A stretch of 64,000 bases of DNA from Nocardia sp. BMG111209 (GTDB lineage: Bacteria > Actinomycetota > Actinomycetes > Mycobacteriales > Mycobacteriaceae), in NCBI RefSeq assembly GCF_000381925.1, contig NZ_KB907310.1:620001-684000 (forward strand), given 5' to 3'. The position numbers and the translations under genes are program-made. The notes under the pieces are model-generated. The model saw nothing but the letters and a program-made list of their open reading frames with translations. It ran no database searches and was not told the origin of the DNA. This document shows positions 17,579-26,284 of this stretch, piece after piece (position 1 is the first letter of the stretch; the number at the start of each line of letters is the position of its first letter).

Positions 17579-18697
17579 TTACGCCGTCGGCCTGTAGAAG
17601 CCGTGGAACGCCATTCCCATGTTCTCCGTTCGAATCGGATCGATGCGCACCGGACTGCCGGCCTCGACCATCTGGCCGTTGCCGACCACCATCGCCACGT
17701 GGCCGTCCCAGACCGCCAGGTCGCCGGGCATGACATCGCCGGCCGAGATCGGCATACCACCCTGGTCGGAGGCGATCCGGGGCAGATCCACACCGGCCTG
17801 ACCGTAGGCCCAGTGGGTCAGCCCGCTGCAGTCCATGCCGACGCCCGGAGTGTTGCCACCCCACACGTACGGGGTGCCGACGGCGCTGATCGCCGCCTCC
17901 ACCGCGGTCGCGGCCCTCGGATTCGGGGCGATCGTCTGACTGCCGTCCGGCAGGGAGATCGCCACCGCCTCGGGATGGCCGGGCAACAGCGGTGGCGGCG
18001 CGGCCATCTGGTTCAGCGGGGCCGGCTGGGTGGCCCGGCCGACGAGATCGTCCACCGCCGCACCGCCGTTGCCGATCAGACCGCTCAGTACGCCGCCACT
18101 GCCGCCGAGCAGTGTGGCGGCCTGCCGGGCGCCCTCGGCGGCCAGGCCCGCCAGATCGGTCGGCGCACCCGCGGGCGGCGGCGTGGGCGGCGGCGGAACC
18201 AGCTCGGTCATCGAGGCGGTGTGCGTGCCCAGATCCGTCTGCACCCGCGACACGACCGCCAGCGCCCGGCCGAGATGGTCGATGGCCGAGTTCACCACCG
18301 TGGCCATGCCCGCCGGGGTCGCGACGGCCGGGCCCAGCGCATTCACCGACTGCACGAAATCCTGCAGGACCGCGCCGATCTCCTGCTGGCCGGACTGCAC
18401 CGAGGCGGCGGCGAGGCCCACGACGTCGGCCATGGTGACGCCGCGGTCGGAGATGGTGGCCGCCGCGGTCTGCACCCGCATGGCCTTGTCGGTGGCGGCG
18501 TCGCCGCCACCGCCCTGCCAGGACGCGTCGAGTTGATCGATGCTCTGCCGGCCGGCCTGTTCGACGCCGTCGACCGCCGCGGAGGACTGCCGCAGCGAAT
18601 CGGCGGGGCCGCCGGTCGGCAGCACCCCGGTACCGAAACCGGCCAGCAGGTCGGTGATCGGCTTGGTCAACGCGTCCACGTCGAGCACCGGACTCAT
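17579..18697 (-). CDS. NlpC/P60 (C40) peptidase with a WXG-like N-terminus
   Basis: The 372-aa protein combines an N-terminal helical domain with a probable type VII secretion turn (S59-W60-Q-G62) and a C-terminal NlpC/P60 endopeptidase domain. The catalytic Cys is C290 in MDCSGLTHWAYG and the His is H333 in DGHVAMVV. A Pro-rich linker near residues 168-180 separates them. There is no Sec signal. The likely role is cleavage of peptidoglycan stem peptides after export by a type VII system. Its ATG overlaps the upstream EspC-like stop by 4 bp (ATGA), so the two are translated together, consistent with a substrate pair. Confidence 0.85.
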   Translation of the reverse strand: MSPVLDVDALTKPITDLLAGFGTGVLPTGGPADSLRQSSAAVDGVEQAGRQSIDQLDASWQGGGGDAATDKAMRVQTAAATISDRGVTMADVVGLAAASVQSGQQEIGAVLQDFVQSVNALGPAVATPAGMATVVNSAIDHLGRALAVVSRVQTDLGTHTASMTELVPPPPTPPPAGAPTDLAGLAAEGARQAATLLGGSGGVLSGLIGNGGAAVDDLVGRATQPAPLNQMAAPPPLLPGHPEAVAISLPDGSQTIAPNPRAATAVEAAISAVGTPYVWGGNTPGVGMDCSGLTHWAYGQAGVDLPRIASDQGGMPISAGDVMPGDLAVWDGHVAMVVGNGQMVEAGSPVRIDPIRTENMGMAFHGFYRPTA

Positions 18698-19014
18698 GTC
18701 AGTTCTCCCTCGACGGCGCGCAGCGCATCGGCGTGTTCGAGTTCCGACTCGGCATAGGTGGCGGCCGTGCCGGTGGCGGCGGTGCCCATCGAACCGAGGA
18801 CCGCGGACAGCTGGCCGATGGCTGCCACGTGCCCCGCGTGGGCGGCGCGATAGGCGTCGACGAAATCGCCGCCGATCAGCCCGAGGATCGGGCCCAGCAA
18901 CAGTGGATCGGCGGCCGCGGCATGTGCCGCCGCGGAGCCCATCTCACCGGCCAGGCCGGTAGCGGTGGCGCCGTATGTCGCGACGCCCTGGGTGTCGACC
19001 GAGAGTTTCTCCAT
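18694..19014 (-). CDS. EspC-like type VII secretion target
   Basis: The 106-aa Ala/Gly-rich helical protein (KLSVDTQGVATYGATATGLA at the start, then IGQLSAVLGSMGTAATGTAA) resembles the ESX-secreted EspC family (DUF2580-like), with two helices around a turn and no Sec signal. A GGGGGAT ribosome site precedes the ATG. It is the first gene of a four-gene cassette, divergent from upp. No ESX core components (EccB-E, MycP) are in the window, so secretion must use a system encoded elsewhere. Confidence 0.72.
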   Translation of the reverse strand: MEKLSVDTQGVATYGATATGLAGEMGSAAAHAAAADPLLLGPILGLIGGDFVDAYRAAHAGHVAAIGQLSAVLGSMGTAATGTAATYAESELEHADALRAVEGELT

Positions 19015-19142
19015 ACAACATCCCCCATCGTGCTGTTCTCTTGGCAGGGTACGTCATTCAGCGGGTTGGACGCGCCCTCCCGCACTTCGGTTCCGGTGCG
19101 ACCGGAAAACTTCCCCGGACACCGCTCACGCTCCGCAGACTC

Positions 19143-19148
19143 TAGGGT
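19143..19148 (+). promoter_or_regulatory. -10 box for leaderless upp
   Basis: TAGGGT ends 6 nt before the ATG at 19155. The GTG at 19149 would then lie upstream of the transcript start, which decides the start of upp. Confidence 0.6.
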
Positions 19149-19154
19149 GTGGCC

Positions 19155-19778
19155 ATGCGCACGCTCATCGTGGATCATCCCCTGACCGCCACGTTGCTGA
19201 CCACTCTGCGGGACGAACGCACCACCAACCCGGGGTTCCGGGCCGCGTTGCGGGATCTGACCGGACTGCTGATCTACGAGGCGCTGCGCCACGCTCCGGT
19301 CGCCACCTTCCCGGTGACCACGCCGGTCGCCGTCGCGCAGGGGACGCGACTGTCGCACCCGCCGTTGCTGGTTCCGGTGCTGCGGGCCGGACTCGGCATG
19401 GTCGAGGCGGCCAGTGCCCTGGTCCCGCAGTCGCGGGTGGGATTCGTCGGCATCGCCCGCGACGAGGACAGTCACCAGCCCGTGCCCTATATGGAGTCGC
19501 TGCCGAAGGATCTGTCCGGCGTGCCGGTGTTCGTGCTGGATCCGATGCTGGCCACCGGCGGCTCGATGCTGCACACCCTGGACCGGCTGCGGGCCCGCGG
19601 CGCCACCGACGTCACCGCGATCTGTGTGGTGTCCGCGCCGGAAGGCATTGCGGCGCTGGAGAAGTCGGACCATCCGGTGCGACTGGTCACGGCCGTCGTG
19701 GATTCCGGTCTGAACGCGAACGCCTACATCGTGCCCGGCCTCGGCGATGCGGGCGACCGCCAGTTCGGCCCGCGCTGA
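19155..19778 (+). CDS. upp: Uracil phosphoribosyltransferase
   Basis: Makes UMP from uracil and PRPP. The 207-aa product has the usual length. The PRPP-binding loop is D129-P-M-L-A-T-G-G136, and the uracil-binding region is near the C-terminus ([17 protein letters not shown]). The early VLRAGLGM motif is also typical. The ATG at 19155 is preferred to the GTG at 19149 because of the -10 box at 19143-19148. It receives uracil produced by Cdd and DeoA. Confidence 0.96.
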   Translation: MRTLIVDHPLTATLLTTLRDERTTNPGFRAALRDLTGLLIYEALRHAPVATFPVTTPVAVAQGTRLSHPPLLVPVLRAGLGMVEAASALVPQSRVGFVGIARDEDSHQPVPYMESLPKDLSGVPVFVLDPMLATGGSMLHTLDRLRARGATDVTAICVVSAPEGIAALEKSDHPVRLVTAVVDSGLNANAYIVPGLGDAGDRQFGPR

Positions 19779-19795
19779 AGGTGTTCCGGCCGCGT

Positions 19796-20251
19796 TCACT
19801 TCGGACCGGCCTCCGACGGCCCGGTCTCCGGGCGGGCCGATCGCAGGATGCGCCGACCGGCCCGCGGCGTGCGTAGCCGCCGGCTGCGGCCGCGGACCCG
19901 CTCGTTGCGATCGCGCAGCCGGCCGCCCCACCGGTCCAGTTGCCGTTCCAGCCGGTCCAACGGGCCCAGGGGCAGCGGGGCCGGCTGCGAGAACAGCTCG
20001 ATGTGCAGGCAGACGGGGCAGCGGTAGGTGTCGATCGCGTAGCTCGGCCGCTCGCCCGGTTCGAACAGTCTGCCGCCGATGCCCGAGATCCAGCGGCTGA
20101 CGACCGGCTCGAATCCGGTGCCCTGTACCAAACCGGCCTCCAGGCCGGCGCTTCCGCAATGGGTGCAGTGCAGTTCGCTCACTCTGTGGATGATCGCATC
20201 GACGGGCGGGTGATTCGAGTCGGAACGATCAAACATTCGCGCAGAATTCAT
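19796..20251 (-). CDS. Zinc-ribbon protein of unknown function
   Basis: The product is about 151 aa from the ATG at 20251 (ATG at 20236 or GTG at 20182 are alternatives). Two CxxC pairs, C-T-H-C near the N-terminus and C-P-V-C about 45 residues later, flank a central WISGIGGRLFEPGERP and should bind one zinc. The C-terminal third is very Arg-rich (RLRDRNERVRGRSRRLR), which suggests contact with nucleic acid or phospholipid. The gene is convergent with upp and 32 bp downstream of a tetR gene on the same strand. The family is not recognised. Confidence 0.6.
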   Translation of the reverse strand: MNSARMFDRSDSNHPPVDAIIHRVSELHCTHCGSAGLEAGLVQGTGFEPVVSRWISGIGGRLFEPGERPSYAIDTYRCPVCLHIELFSQPAPLPLGPLDRLERQLDRWGGRLRDRNERVRGRSRRLRTPRAGRRILRSARPETGPSEAGPK

Positions 20252-20283
20252 GCGCGGCAAGCCATCCGGATCGGTTCGCGCGC

Positions 20284-20841
20284 TCACGCCGCGCGATCGC
20301 GGAGGTAGTCGGCGAGCGCCTCGCGGACGGCCGGACGGCGCCGGCCGGCGTGCAGTTCGAGCAGTGCGGCCTCGGCGATCAGGCCGATCCACAGCTGGGC
20401 CGCCTCGTGCGGGTGCGGCCGGCCCATGGCCGCGAAATCCGGCCGGGCCACGGCGGCGTTGCGGGCGTTGCGGGCGCCGGCCTCCTCCGCGATCAGCGGT
20501 TCCGCGCGCGCCTCGAGCAGCAGCGCCTTCACCCCGCGATCGCGCAGACAGGCCTCCAGATAGGCCTCGGTCCCGGCCAGCAGGCGCTCGCGTCCGGGGT
20601 CGAGACCGGCCATGGCCGTGCCGATCTCGGCCTCGAGCCGGTCGTGGAATTCCCGGTGCAGCGCGAGCAGGTAGCCCGCCCGGGAGCCGAAATGGTGGAA
20701 GAACGTGCCCTTGGCGACGCCGAGCTCCTCGACCAGCGCGTTCACGCTGAGCCCCGCCAGGCCGACGCGTTCGGCCAGGCGCAGGCCACTGTCGATCAGT
20801 GCCGATCGGGTGCGCGCCGCCGCGTCCTGCCTGAGATTCAT
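20284..20841 (-). CDS. TetR-family regulator
   Basis: The 185-aa product has a TetR helix-turn-helix at about residues 28-58 (VNALVEELGVAKGTFFHHF) followed by an all-helical ligand domain. It is divergent from an alpha/beta hydrolase across a 146-bp gap that contains a 39-bp dyad at 20919-20957, which is almost certainly its operator. A minus-strand TAGGTT lies 8 nt before the ATG, so the message is nearly leaderless. The ligand is unknown and is probably a substrate or product of the hydrolase. Confidence 0.88.
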   Translation of the reverse strand: MNLRQDAAARTRSALIDSGLRLAERVGLAGLSVNALVEELGVAKGTFFHHFGSRAGYLLALHREFHDRLEAEIGTAMAGLDPGRERLLAGTEAYLEACLRDRGVKALLLEARAEPLIAEEAGARNARNAAVARPDFAAMGRPHPHEAAQLWIGLIAEAALLELHAGRRRPAVREALADYLRDRAA

Positions 20842-20918
20842 TGCCGATCAACCTATCCGAGCGCCGCGGCGGATCCGCGGACCGGGCTTGTGCGCTCCGC
20901 GCGCCGACGATACCCTTT

Positions 20919-20957
20919 CGCTGACCGATCGGTCATTGAGCGACCGGTCGGTCAGCG
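20919..20957. promoter_or_regulatory. Double TetR operator between tetR and hydrolase
   Basis: Two 17-bp arms (20919-20935 and 20941-20957) around TTGAG are inverted repeats matching at 15 of 17 positions. Each arm itself contains a palindrome (GACCGATCGGTC and GACCGGTCGGTC), so two TetR dimers could bind. A rightward TACCCT at 20911 and a leftward TATCGT in the same region place the -10 boxes at its left edge. Confidence 0.75.
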
Positions 20958-20987
20958 AATTACTCGACGAGAGGACGGTGAGAGCCG

Positions 20988-21794
20988 ATGCGGATCGCGC
21001 ACACGTCGGCGGGCGAGCTGGCGTACGAGGTCACCGGGGACGGGCCGCCGGTGGTGCTGCTGCACGCGAACGCCCACGACCACCACGATTTCGACCCGAT
21101 CGTGCCCGCGCTGGCCCGGGCGCATCGGGTGAGCGCGGTGGACTGGCCCGGTCACGGCGTCACCGCCGCGAATCCGGCGATCACGGCCGTGGCACTGGCC
21201 GACGCGCTCGCCGAATTCGTCGCCGGCCTCGGTCCCGAACCGGTGGTGCTGATCGGCAGCTCGGTCGGCGGATTCGCCGCGGCCCGCCTGGCGATCGAGC
21301 AGCCGGCCCGGGTCGCCGGTCTGGTGCTGGTCAACACCGGCGGATTCGCGCGGCGGACGCCGTTCACCCGCGCCTACTTCCGGATCTACGCGTCGCGCCC
21401 GGTCTCCCGGTGGCTGCTGCCGGTGATCGTGCGCGCTTACCTGCGGCCCGCCGGCCCGGCCGATCGGGCCGTCGCCGAGCGGACCCTCCGATTCCTCGGC
21501 ACCGCGCGGGGCCGGGCGACCTACACCTCGATGTGGCGCAGCTTCGGCGACCCCGGCTACGACCTGACCGCCCGCGCCGCCCGGATCACGGCGCCCACAC
21601 TGGTGGTCTGGGGCCGGCGCGATCCGGTCGCGCCGCTGTACCTCGGCCGGGCGACGAGCCGGCTCGTCCCGGGCGCCCGGCTGGCGGTGCTGGACACCGG
21701 GCATCTGCCCTTCTCCTCCGCGCCCGACGAGTTCCTGGACGTCGTCCTGCCCTTCGTGCGGTCGGCGCACGAGCGGCACGAGCATTCGGGCTGA
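20988..21794 (+). CDS. Alpha/beta-fold hydrolase
   Basis: The 268-aa product has the oxyanion-loop start PVVLLHANAHD, the nucleophile elbow GSSVGG (Ser), the acid in VVWGRRDPVAP, and the catalytic His in LDTGHLPFSS. It belongs to the broad esterase/epoxide-hydrolase-like group; the substrate is not predictable. There is no signal peptide. It is divergent from a TetR gene whose operator overlaps the promoter, so expression is probably induced by the substrate. The stop is 9 bp from the convergent pmmB stop. Confidence 0.85.
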   Translation: MRIAHTSAGELAYEVTGDGPPVVLLHANAHDHHDFDPIVPALARAHRVSAVDWPGHGVTAANPAITAVALADALAEFVAGLGPEPVVLIGSSVGGFAAARLAIEQPARVAGLVLVNTGGFARRTPFTRAYFRIYASRPVSRWLLPVIVRAYLRPAGPADRAVAERTLRFLGTARGRATYTSMWRSFGDPGYDLTARAARITAPTLVVWGRRDPVAPLYLGRATSRLVPGARLAVLDTGHLPFSSAPDEFLDVVLPFVRSAHERHEHSG

Positions 21795-21803
21795 CGAGCC
21801 GGC

Positions 21804-23399
21804 TCAGAGCTCGGCGCAGAACTTCCCGATCTCGGTGAGTTGTTGCGCGGCAAGTCGTTTCGCTTCCGGCAGCGCCGCACGATCCGAAACCGGCTGCACC
21901 ACTTCGATATAGCATTTGAGCTTCGGCTCGGTACCCGACGGCCGGACCACCAGTCGCAACCCGGGCCCCTCGAATATCACCGCGTCCGTGCGCATCCGGC
22001 CGCGGGCCCGCAGCAGATCGGTATGCGTCACCGGCACCCCGGCGATGCTCTCCGGCGGCGTGCCGCGCAATCGGCCCACCACGGCCGCCGCCGCCGCCGG
22101 ATCGGCGAGCCGCAGCGAGACCTGATCGCCGGTGTGCAGGCCGAACTCGACCGCGTAGTCGTCGAGCACATCGGTCAGTCCCCGGCCGGTGACGGCGAGC
22201 CGGGCGACCAGATCGGCGGCCGCGACCGCCGCCGAGATGCCGTCCTTGTCGCGCACCGCCGCCGGATCCACGCAGTGCCCGATCGCCTCCTCGTAGGCAT
22301 ACACCAGGCCGTCGCCGGCGCGGGCGAGCCATTTGAACCCGGTCAACGTCTCGGCGTAGCGCGCGCCCCGGGCCGCGGCGAGCGCGCTCAGCAGCCGCGA
22401 CGACACGATGGTCGTGGCGACCAACGCATCCGGCGCCGCGCCGCGCAGCACGTAGTCGGCGAGCAGCACACCGGTCTCGTCGCCGCGCAACATCCGCCAC
22501 CCGTCCGGCCCCGGCACCCCGATCGCGCACCGGTCGGCGTCCGGATCCAGCGCGACGGCGAGATCCGCGCCGATCCGCTCGGCCAGCGCCAGCAGCAGAT
22601 CCGCCGCCCCCGGCTCCTCCGGATTGGGGAAGGGCACCGTCGGGAAATCCGGATCCGGTGCGAACTGCTCCTCGACCGCGTGCACGTCGGTGAATCCGGC
22701 GGCCCGCAACGCGGCCACCGCGAGCTCCCCGCCCACCCCGTGCATCGGCGTCAGCGCGATGCGAAGGCCGTTGCGCGCCACGGTGTTCCGCGCGAGTCCG
22801 GCACCGCGCGCACTGTCGCCCGATTCGTCCGGGCCGCCGATGCGCCGCGGCAGTTCCGCGACCCTGGCCAGATATCGGCGCACGAGTTCCTCCCCGAGGT
22901 CGGTGACCGAGGCACCCGTCGGCAGCGACAGGATCGCGGGGGAGGGGGCGGCGGCCCGCGGATCGGTGCGCGGCACCGGGTCGCGCACGGCGTCGATGCA
23001 CGCCTCGATCTCGCTGTCCGCAGGCGGGATCAGTTGTGCGCCACCGTCCAGGTAGACCTTGTAGCCGTTGTCCGCGGCCGGATTGTGCGATGCGGTGATC
23101 TGCACGCCCGCAACGGCTTTCAGCTCACGAACGGCGAAGGCGAGTACCGGGGTGGGCAGTGGCCGCGACAGTGGCAGCACCGTGAAGCCCTCGGCGGCAA
23201 GGACTTCCGCCGTCACCGCCGCGAATTCCGCGGAGCCGTGCCGTGCGTCGCGACCGACGACGATCAGCCCGCCGCCGAGGCACCGATCCCGCAGCCACCG
23301 GGCCAGCCCCGCGGTCGCCCGCGCCACGGTATCGACGTTCATACCGTCGGGCCCGTCCTGTAGCGGCCCGCGCAGTCCGGCCGTTCCGAATCGCAGCAT
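21804..23399 (-). CDS. pmmB: Phosphohexomutase (phosphomannomutase/phosphopentomutase type)
   Basis: The 531-aa alpha-D-phosphohexomutase has the phosphoserine loop TASHNPAADNGYKVY, the metal-binding DPDADRCAIG, and the sugar-binding ETLTGFKW region and C-terminal phosphate motif RPSGTEPKLKCYIE. The ATG at 23399 is preceded by AAGGAAGGG. It corresponds to Rv3308. The gene lies next to purine nucleoside phosphorylase and within a nucleoside-salvage run, so ribose-1-phosphate to ribose-5-phosphate conversion is a reasonable alternative to mannose-phosphate conversion. Confidence 0.9.
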   Translation of the reverse strand: MLRFGTAGLRGPLQDGPDGMNVDTVARATAGLARWLRDRCLGGGLIVVGRDARHGSAEFAAVTAEVLAAEGFTVLPLSRPLPTPVLAFAVRELKAVAGVQITASHNPAADNGYKVYLDGGAQLIPPADSEIEACIDAVRDPVPRTDPRAAAPSPAILSLPTGASVTDLGEELVRRYLARVAELPRRIGGPDESGDSARGAGLARNTVARNGLRIALTPMHGVGGELAVAALRAAGFTDVHAVEEQFAPDPDFPTVPFPNPEEPGAADLLLALAERIGADLAVALDPDADRCAIGVPGPDGWRMLRGDETGVLLADYVLRGAAPDALVATTIVSSRLLSALAAARGARYAETLTGFKWLARAGDGLVYAYEEAIGHCVDPAAVRDKDGISAAVAAADLVARLAVTGRGLTDVLDDYAVEFGLHTGDQVSLRLADPAAAAAVVGRLRGTPPESIAGVPVTHTDLLRARGRMRTDAVIFEGPGLRLVVRPSGTEPKLKCYIEVVQPVSDRAALPEAKRLAAQQLTEIGKFCAEL

Positions 23400-23730
23400 C
23401 GCTCATCCCTTCCTTCCGGCCGGTGTACCCGCACCGATCCATCTCTCGAGCGGAGGCCGCTCAGCACCGATGGGCTCGTAGCCGAGGCTGTGCGGCCGGA
23501 TCGTATTGCCGGGGGACCCGGAGCTGTCCGACCGGGCCGTCCGAGGTGGACGGCACCTCCGCCGGGACAGGGCACCGGCGGCCGGTCGCGGCGACGGCGA
23601 CTCCCGGATCCACGCTCGAACCGGCCGCGACGGTCTCGGGCCTCGAATATGCCTGCGGCGCAAGTTGATCCGCCGGCGACGCGGCGTCGGTGCAGCAGCC
23701 GCGGGCGTTCGCGGACGAGTACCCGCATAC
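23400..23730. other. Intergenic gap with no supported gene
   Basis: This 331-bp stretch separates punA and pmmB, both on the minus strand. Open frames are present on both strands, but they are Arg/Pro-rich frame artefacts with no recognisable domain. Apart from the pmmB ribosome site at its left end I see nothing functional. Confidence 0.5.
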
Positions 23731-24522
23731 CTACAGGCGCTCGAGCACCCCGCGCAGCAGTTTGCCGAGGCGGGGGGCGGCGGCGTTGCCCTCGGCGAGA
23801 ACCTCGGCGTGCGAGAGGTGGGCGCCGGTGACGCCGGCGGCGAGGTTGGTGACCAGCGAGATGCCCAGCAGCCGGACGCCGAGGGCGCGGCAGGCGATGG
23901 CCTCCAGCACGGTCGACATGCCGACGAGGTCGGCGCCGATGGTGGCGAGCATGCGGATCTCGGCGGGGGTCTCGTACTGCGGGCCGAGCAGCCCCGCGTA
24001 CACACCCTCGGTCAGGCTCGGGTCGATTTCCCTTGCCAGCGCACGCAATTCGGGATCCCAGGCATCGACCAGATCGACGAATTCGGCGCCGGTGAGCGGG
24101 GTGCGGCCGGTGAGGTTGACGTGGTCGGCGATCAGCACCGGCTCGCCGACCCGCAGTCCCGGCCGGATGCCGCCCGCGGCATTGGTGAGCAGCACCGTGG
24201 TGGCCCCCGCCGCGATCGCGGCCCGCACGTTGTGCACGACCAGATCCGGCTCGTGACCCTCGTACAGATGCCGGCGGCCCATCAGCAGCAGCACCGGGGT
24301 GCCGCCGACGGTGACCGAGTGGATCGTGCCCTGATGTCCCTGTGCGGTGGGCGATCCGAAGCCCGGCACCTCCGCCATCGGCAGCGACACCGTCGGTGCG
24401 CCGATCTCCGCGGCCGCGTCCTGCCAGCCCGATCCGAGCACCACCGCGACCCGGTGGCGCGTGACTCCGGTACGTTCGGCGATCGCCGCGGCGGCCTGTT
24501 CGGCAAGCATGCGGCCCACCAT
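23731..24522 (-). CDS. punA: Purine nucleoside phosphorylase
   Basis: Trimeric PNP converting inosine/guanosine (and deoxy forms) plus phosphate to the base and (deoxy)ribose-1-phosphate. The product is about 263 aa. Motifs include the phosphate-binding VVLGSGW and [25 protein letters not shown], and the purine-site [14 protein letters not shown] and GMSTVLEAI. The start is uncertain: GGAGG lies 3 nt before the ATG at 24522 but 6 nt before the GTG at 24519. It is divergent from an RNase Z-like gene and upstream of pmmB. It acts after Add. Confidence 0.95.
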   Translation of the reverse strand: MVGRMLAEQAAAAIAERTGVTRHRVAVVLGSGWQDAAAEIGAPTVSLPMAEVPGFGSPTAQGHQGTIHSVTVGGTPVLLLMGRRHLYEGHEPDLVVHNVRAAIAAGATTVLLTNAAGGIRPGLRVGEPVLIADHVNLTGRTPLTGAEFVDLVDAWDPELRALAREIDPSLTEGVYAGLLGPQYETPAEIRMLATIGADLVGMSTVLEAIACRALGVRLLGISLVTNLAAGVTGAHLSHAEVLAEGNAAAPRLGKLLRGVLERL

Positions 24523-24615
24523 AATCCTCCGCGGCGGTCGCCGCCGCACCGGCCGTCCGCCGCCGGCGCGTGTCTCCACGCCGGATTTTCCGCCGGGACG
24601 CGGCAGGATGGGGGC

Positions 24616-25524
24616 GTGCGTGAACTCGTGGTGCTGGGGACGGCCAGTCAGGTGCCGACCCGACAGCGCAACCACAACGGTTATCTGCTGCGCTGGGACG
24701 GTGCGGGATTGCTGTTCGACCCCGGCGAGGGCACCCAGCGGCAGATGCTCTACGCGGGCGTGTCGGTGACCGGGGTGACCGCCGTCTGCCTCACGCATTT
24801 CCACGGCGATCACATCCTGGGCCTGCCCGGTGTCATCGCGCGGCTCAATCTGGACCGGGTGCAGCATCCGGTCGACGTCTGCTTCCCGGCCTCCGGCGTG
24901 GACATCTACCGCCGGTTGCGGGACGTGGTACCGGAATTCCCGGGGCTGCGGGAGCATCTCGTCGGCGCCGCCGGCGCGATCCCGCTGCCGGACGCCGCAT
25001 TCGATCTGGCAGCGGTGCGGCTGTCGCATCGCATCGACTCCTTCGGCTACCGGCTCACCGAACCCGACGGCCGCCGCCTGCTGCCGGAACGGCTGGCGGA
25101 GTTCGGCCTCGGTGGGCCGGTGGTGGGCCGATTACAGCGCGAGGGCGTGGTGTCCGCGCCGGACGGCCGCACCGTCACCCTCGACGACGTCTCCACGGTC
25201 CGGCGCGGCCAGCGCTTCGCCTTCGTGATGGACACCCGGATGTGCGAGGGCGTCGAGGAACTCGCGGAGGCGGCCGACATGCTGGTCATCGAGGCCACCT
25301 TCCTGGACGCCGAGGCCGACCTGGCCCGCGAGTTCGGCCACCTCACCGCCGCCCAGGCCGCCGCCGTGGCGCAGGAGGCGGGCGTGCGCACGCTCGTGCT
25401 GACCCATTTCTCGCAGCGATACGCCGACCTGGAGGGACACCGCCTGGAGGCGCGCAAGCATTTCGACGGCGACCTGGTCGTGGCGGAGGATCTGATGCGG
25501 GTGCCGGTTCCGACCCGCCGGTAA
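24616..25524 (+). CDS. RNase Z-like metallo-beta-lactamase-fold nuclease
   Basis: The 302-aa product has the binuclear-zinc motif [13 protein letters not shown] near residue 61, later ligands in VMDTRM and [10 protein letters not shown], and the overall length of short-form (ElaC) RNase Z, which cleaves 3' trailers of tRNA precursors. The flexible-arm region is short. The GTG at 24616 is chosen; CAGGAT at 24604-24609 is a weak -10 that would make it leaderless. It is divergent from punA and is followed after 14 bp by an enoyl-CoA isomerase-like gene. A tRNA-processing role is probable but other MBL-fold phosphodiesterases are possible. Confidence 0.82.
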   Translation: MRELVVLGTASQVPTRQRNHNGYLLRWDGAGLLFDPGEGTQRQMLYAGVSVTGVTAVCLTHFHGDHILGLPGVIARLNLDRVQHPVDVCFPASGVDIYRRLRDVVPEFPGLREHLVGAAGAIPLPDAAFDLAAVRLSHRIDSFGYRLTEPDGRRLLPERLAEFGLGGPVVGRLQREGVVSAPDGRTVTLDDVSTVRRGQRFAFVMDTRMCEGVEELAEAADMLVIEATFLDAEADLAREFGHLTAAQAAAVAQEAGVRTLVLTHFSQRYADLEGHRLEARKHFDGDLVVAEDLMRVPVPTRR

Positions 25525-25526
25525 CT

Positions 25527-25532
25527 TATGCT
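25527..25532 (+). promoter_or_regulatory. -10 box for leaderless crotonase-family gene
   Basis: TATGCT ends 6 nt before the ATG at 25539 and lies just after the RNase Z-like stop codon. Confidence 0.55.
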
Positions 25533-25538
25533 CGCGTC

Positions 25539-26243
25539 ATGCCCTATGTGACCCGTGACGGGGACGTGTTCGTGCTCTACCTCGGCAACGAGGGTCAGAC
25601 CGACAGCGAGAACCGTTTCCACCCCGATTGGCTCGATCGGTTCGAGGCGTTGCTGGACGAGATCGAGGCCTCGGAGGGACCGGCGGCGCTGGTCACCGTC
25701 TCGACCGGCAAGTTCTACACCAACGGTCTCGACACCGACTGGCTGTTCGGCAACGTCGACAAGCACTACTGGTATCTGGACCGGGTGCACGCGCTCTACC
25801 GCCGGCTGCTCACCTTCCCGATGCCGACGGTGGCCGCGGTCAACGGCCATGCCTTCGGCGCCGGCGCGATGCTGGCCACCTCGCACGATTTCCGGGTGAT
25901 GCGCGCCGACCGCGGGTACTGGTGCCTGCCCGAGGTGCACCTCGGCATGCGGTTCACCCCGGCGATGAATTCGCTGCTGGTCGAGCGACTGCCCAATCAG
26001 GTCGCCCTGGAGGCGATGACCACCGGCCGCCGCTACTCCGGCACCGACGCGCTGGCGGCCGGCATCGTCGACGACACCGCGACCCCCGACGAACTGCTGT
26101 CCGTCGCGGTGACCCGGGCGGCCGCGCTCGCGAGCAACCGCAAGCCGAACCTGCCGGTGATCAAGCGCCACCTGCACGAGCGCGTACTGGCGGGCCTGGC
26201 GGTCCCGACCACCGAGGAGAACATGGCGTTCACCGCCGAATAG
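25539..26243 (+). CDS. Enoyl-CoA hydratase/isomerase family protein
   Basis: The 234-aa crotonase-fold protein has the oxyanion motif PTVAAVNGHAFGAGAMLA and a conserved Glu in WCLPEVHLGM, a pattern closest to delta3,delta2-enoyl-CoA isomerases. The first half is short compared with canonical hydratases. No acyl-CoA dehydrogenase or ligase is adjacent. A TATGCT box 6 nt before the ATG suggests leaderless expression independent of the upstream gene. It precedes the amiB-amiA pair by 41 bp. Confidence 0.83.
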   Translation: MPYVTRDGDVFVLYLGNEGQTDSENRFHPDWLDRFEALLDEIEASEGPAALVTVSTGKFYTNGLDTDWLFGNVDKHYWYLDRVHALYRRLLTFPMPTVAAVNGHAFGAGAMLATSHDFRVMRADRGYWCLPEVHLGMRFTPAMNSLLVERLPNQVALEAMTTGRRYSGTDALAAGIVDDTATPDELLSVAVTRAAALASNRKPNLPVIKRHLHERVLAGLAVPTTEENMAFTAE

Positions 26244-26284
26244 CCCACCGGGCGCGCTCGCGCCCACAGTGCAACACTGAACCC

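Noticed and set aside
23400..23730. A short minus-strand gene ending just before pmmB
   Set aside because: The only attractive peptide end ([15 protein letters not shown]) has no supported start or homologous domain; the rest is Arg/Pro-rich.
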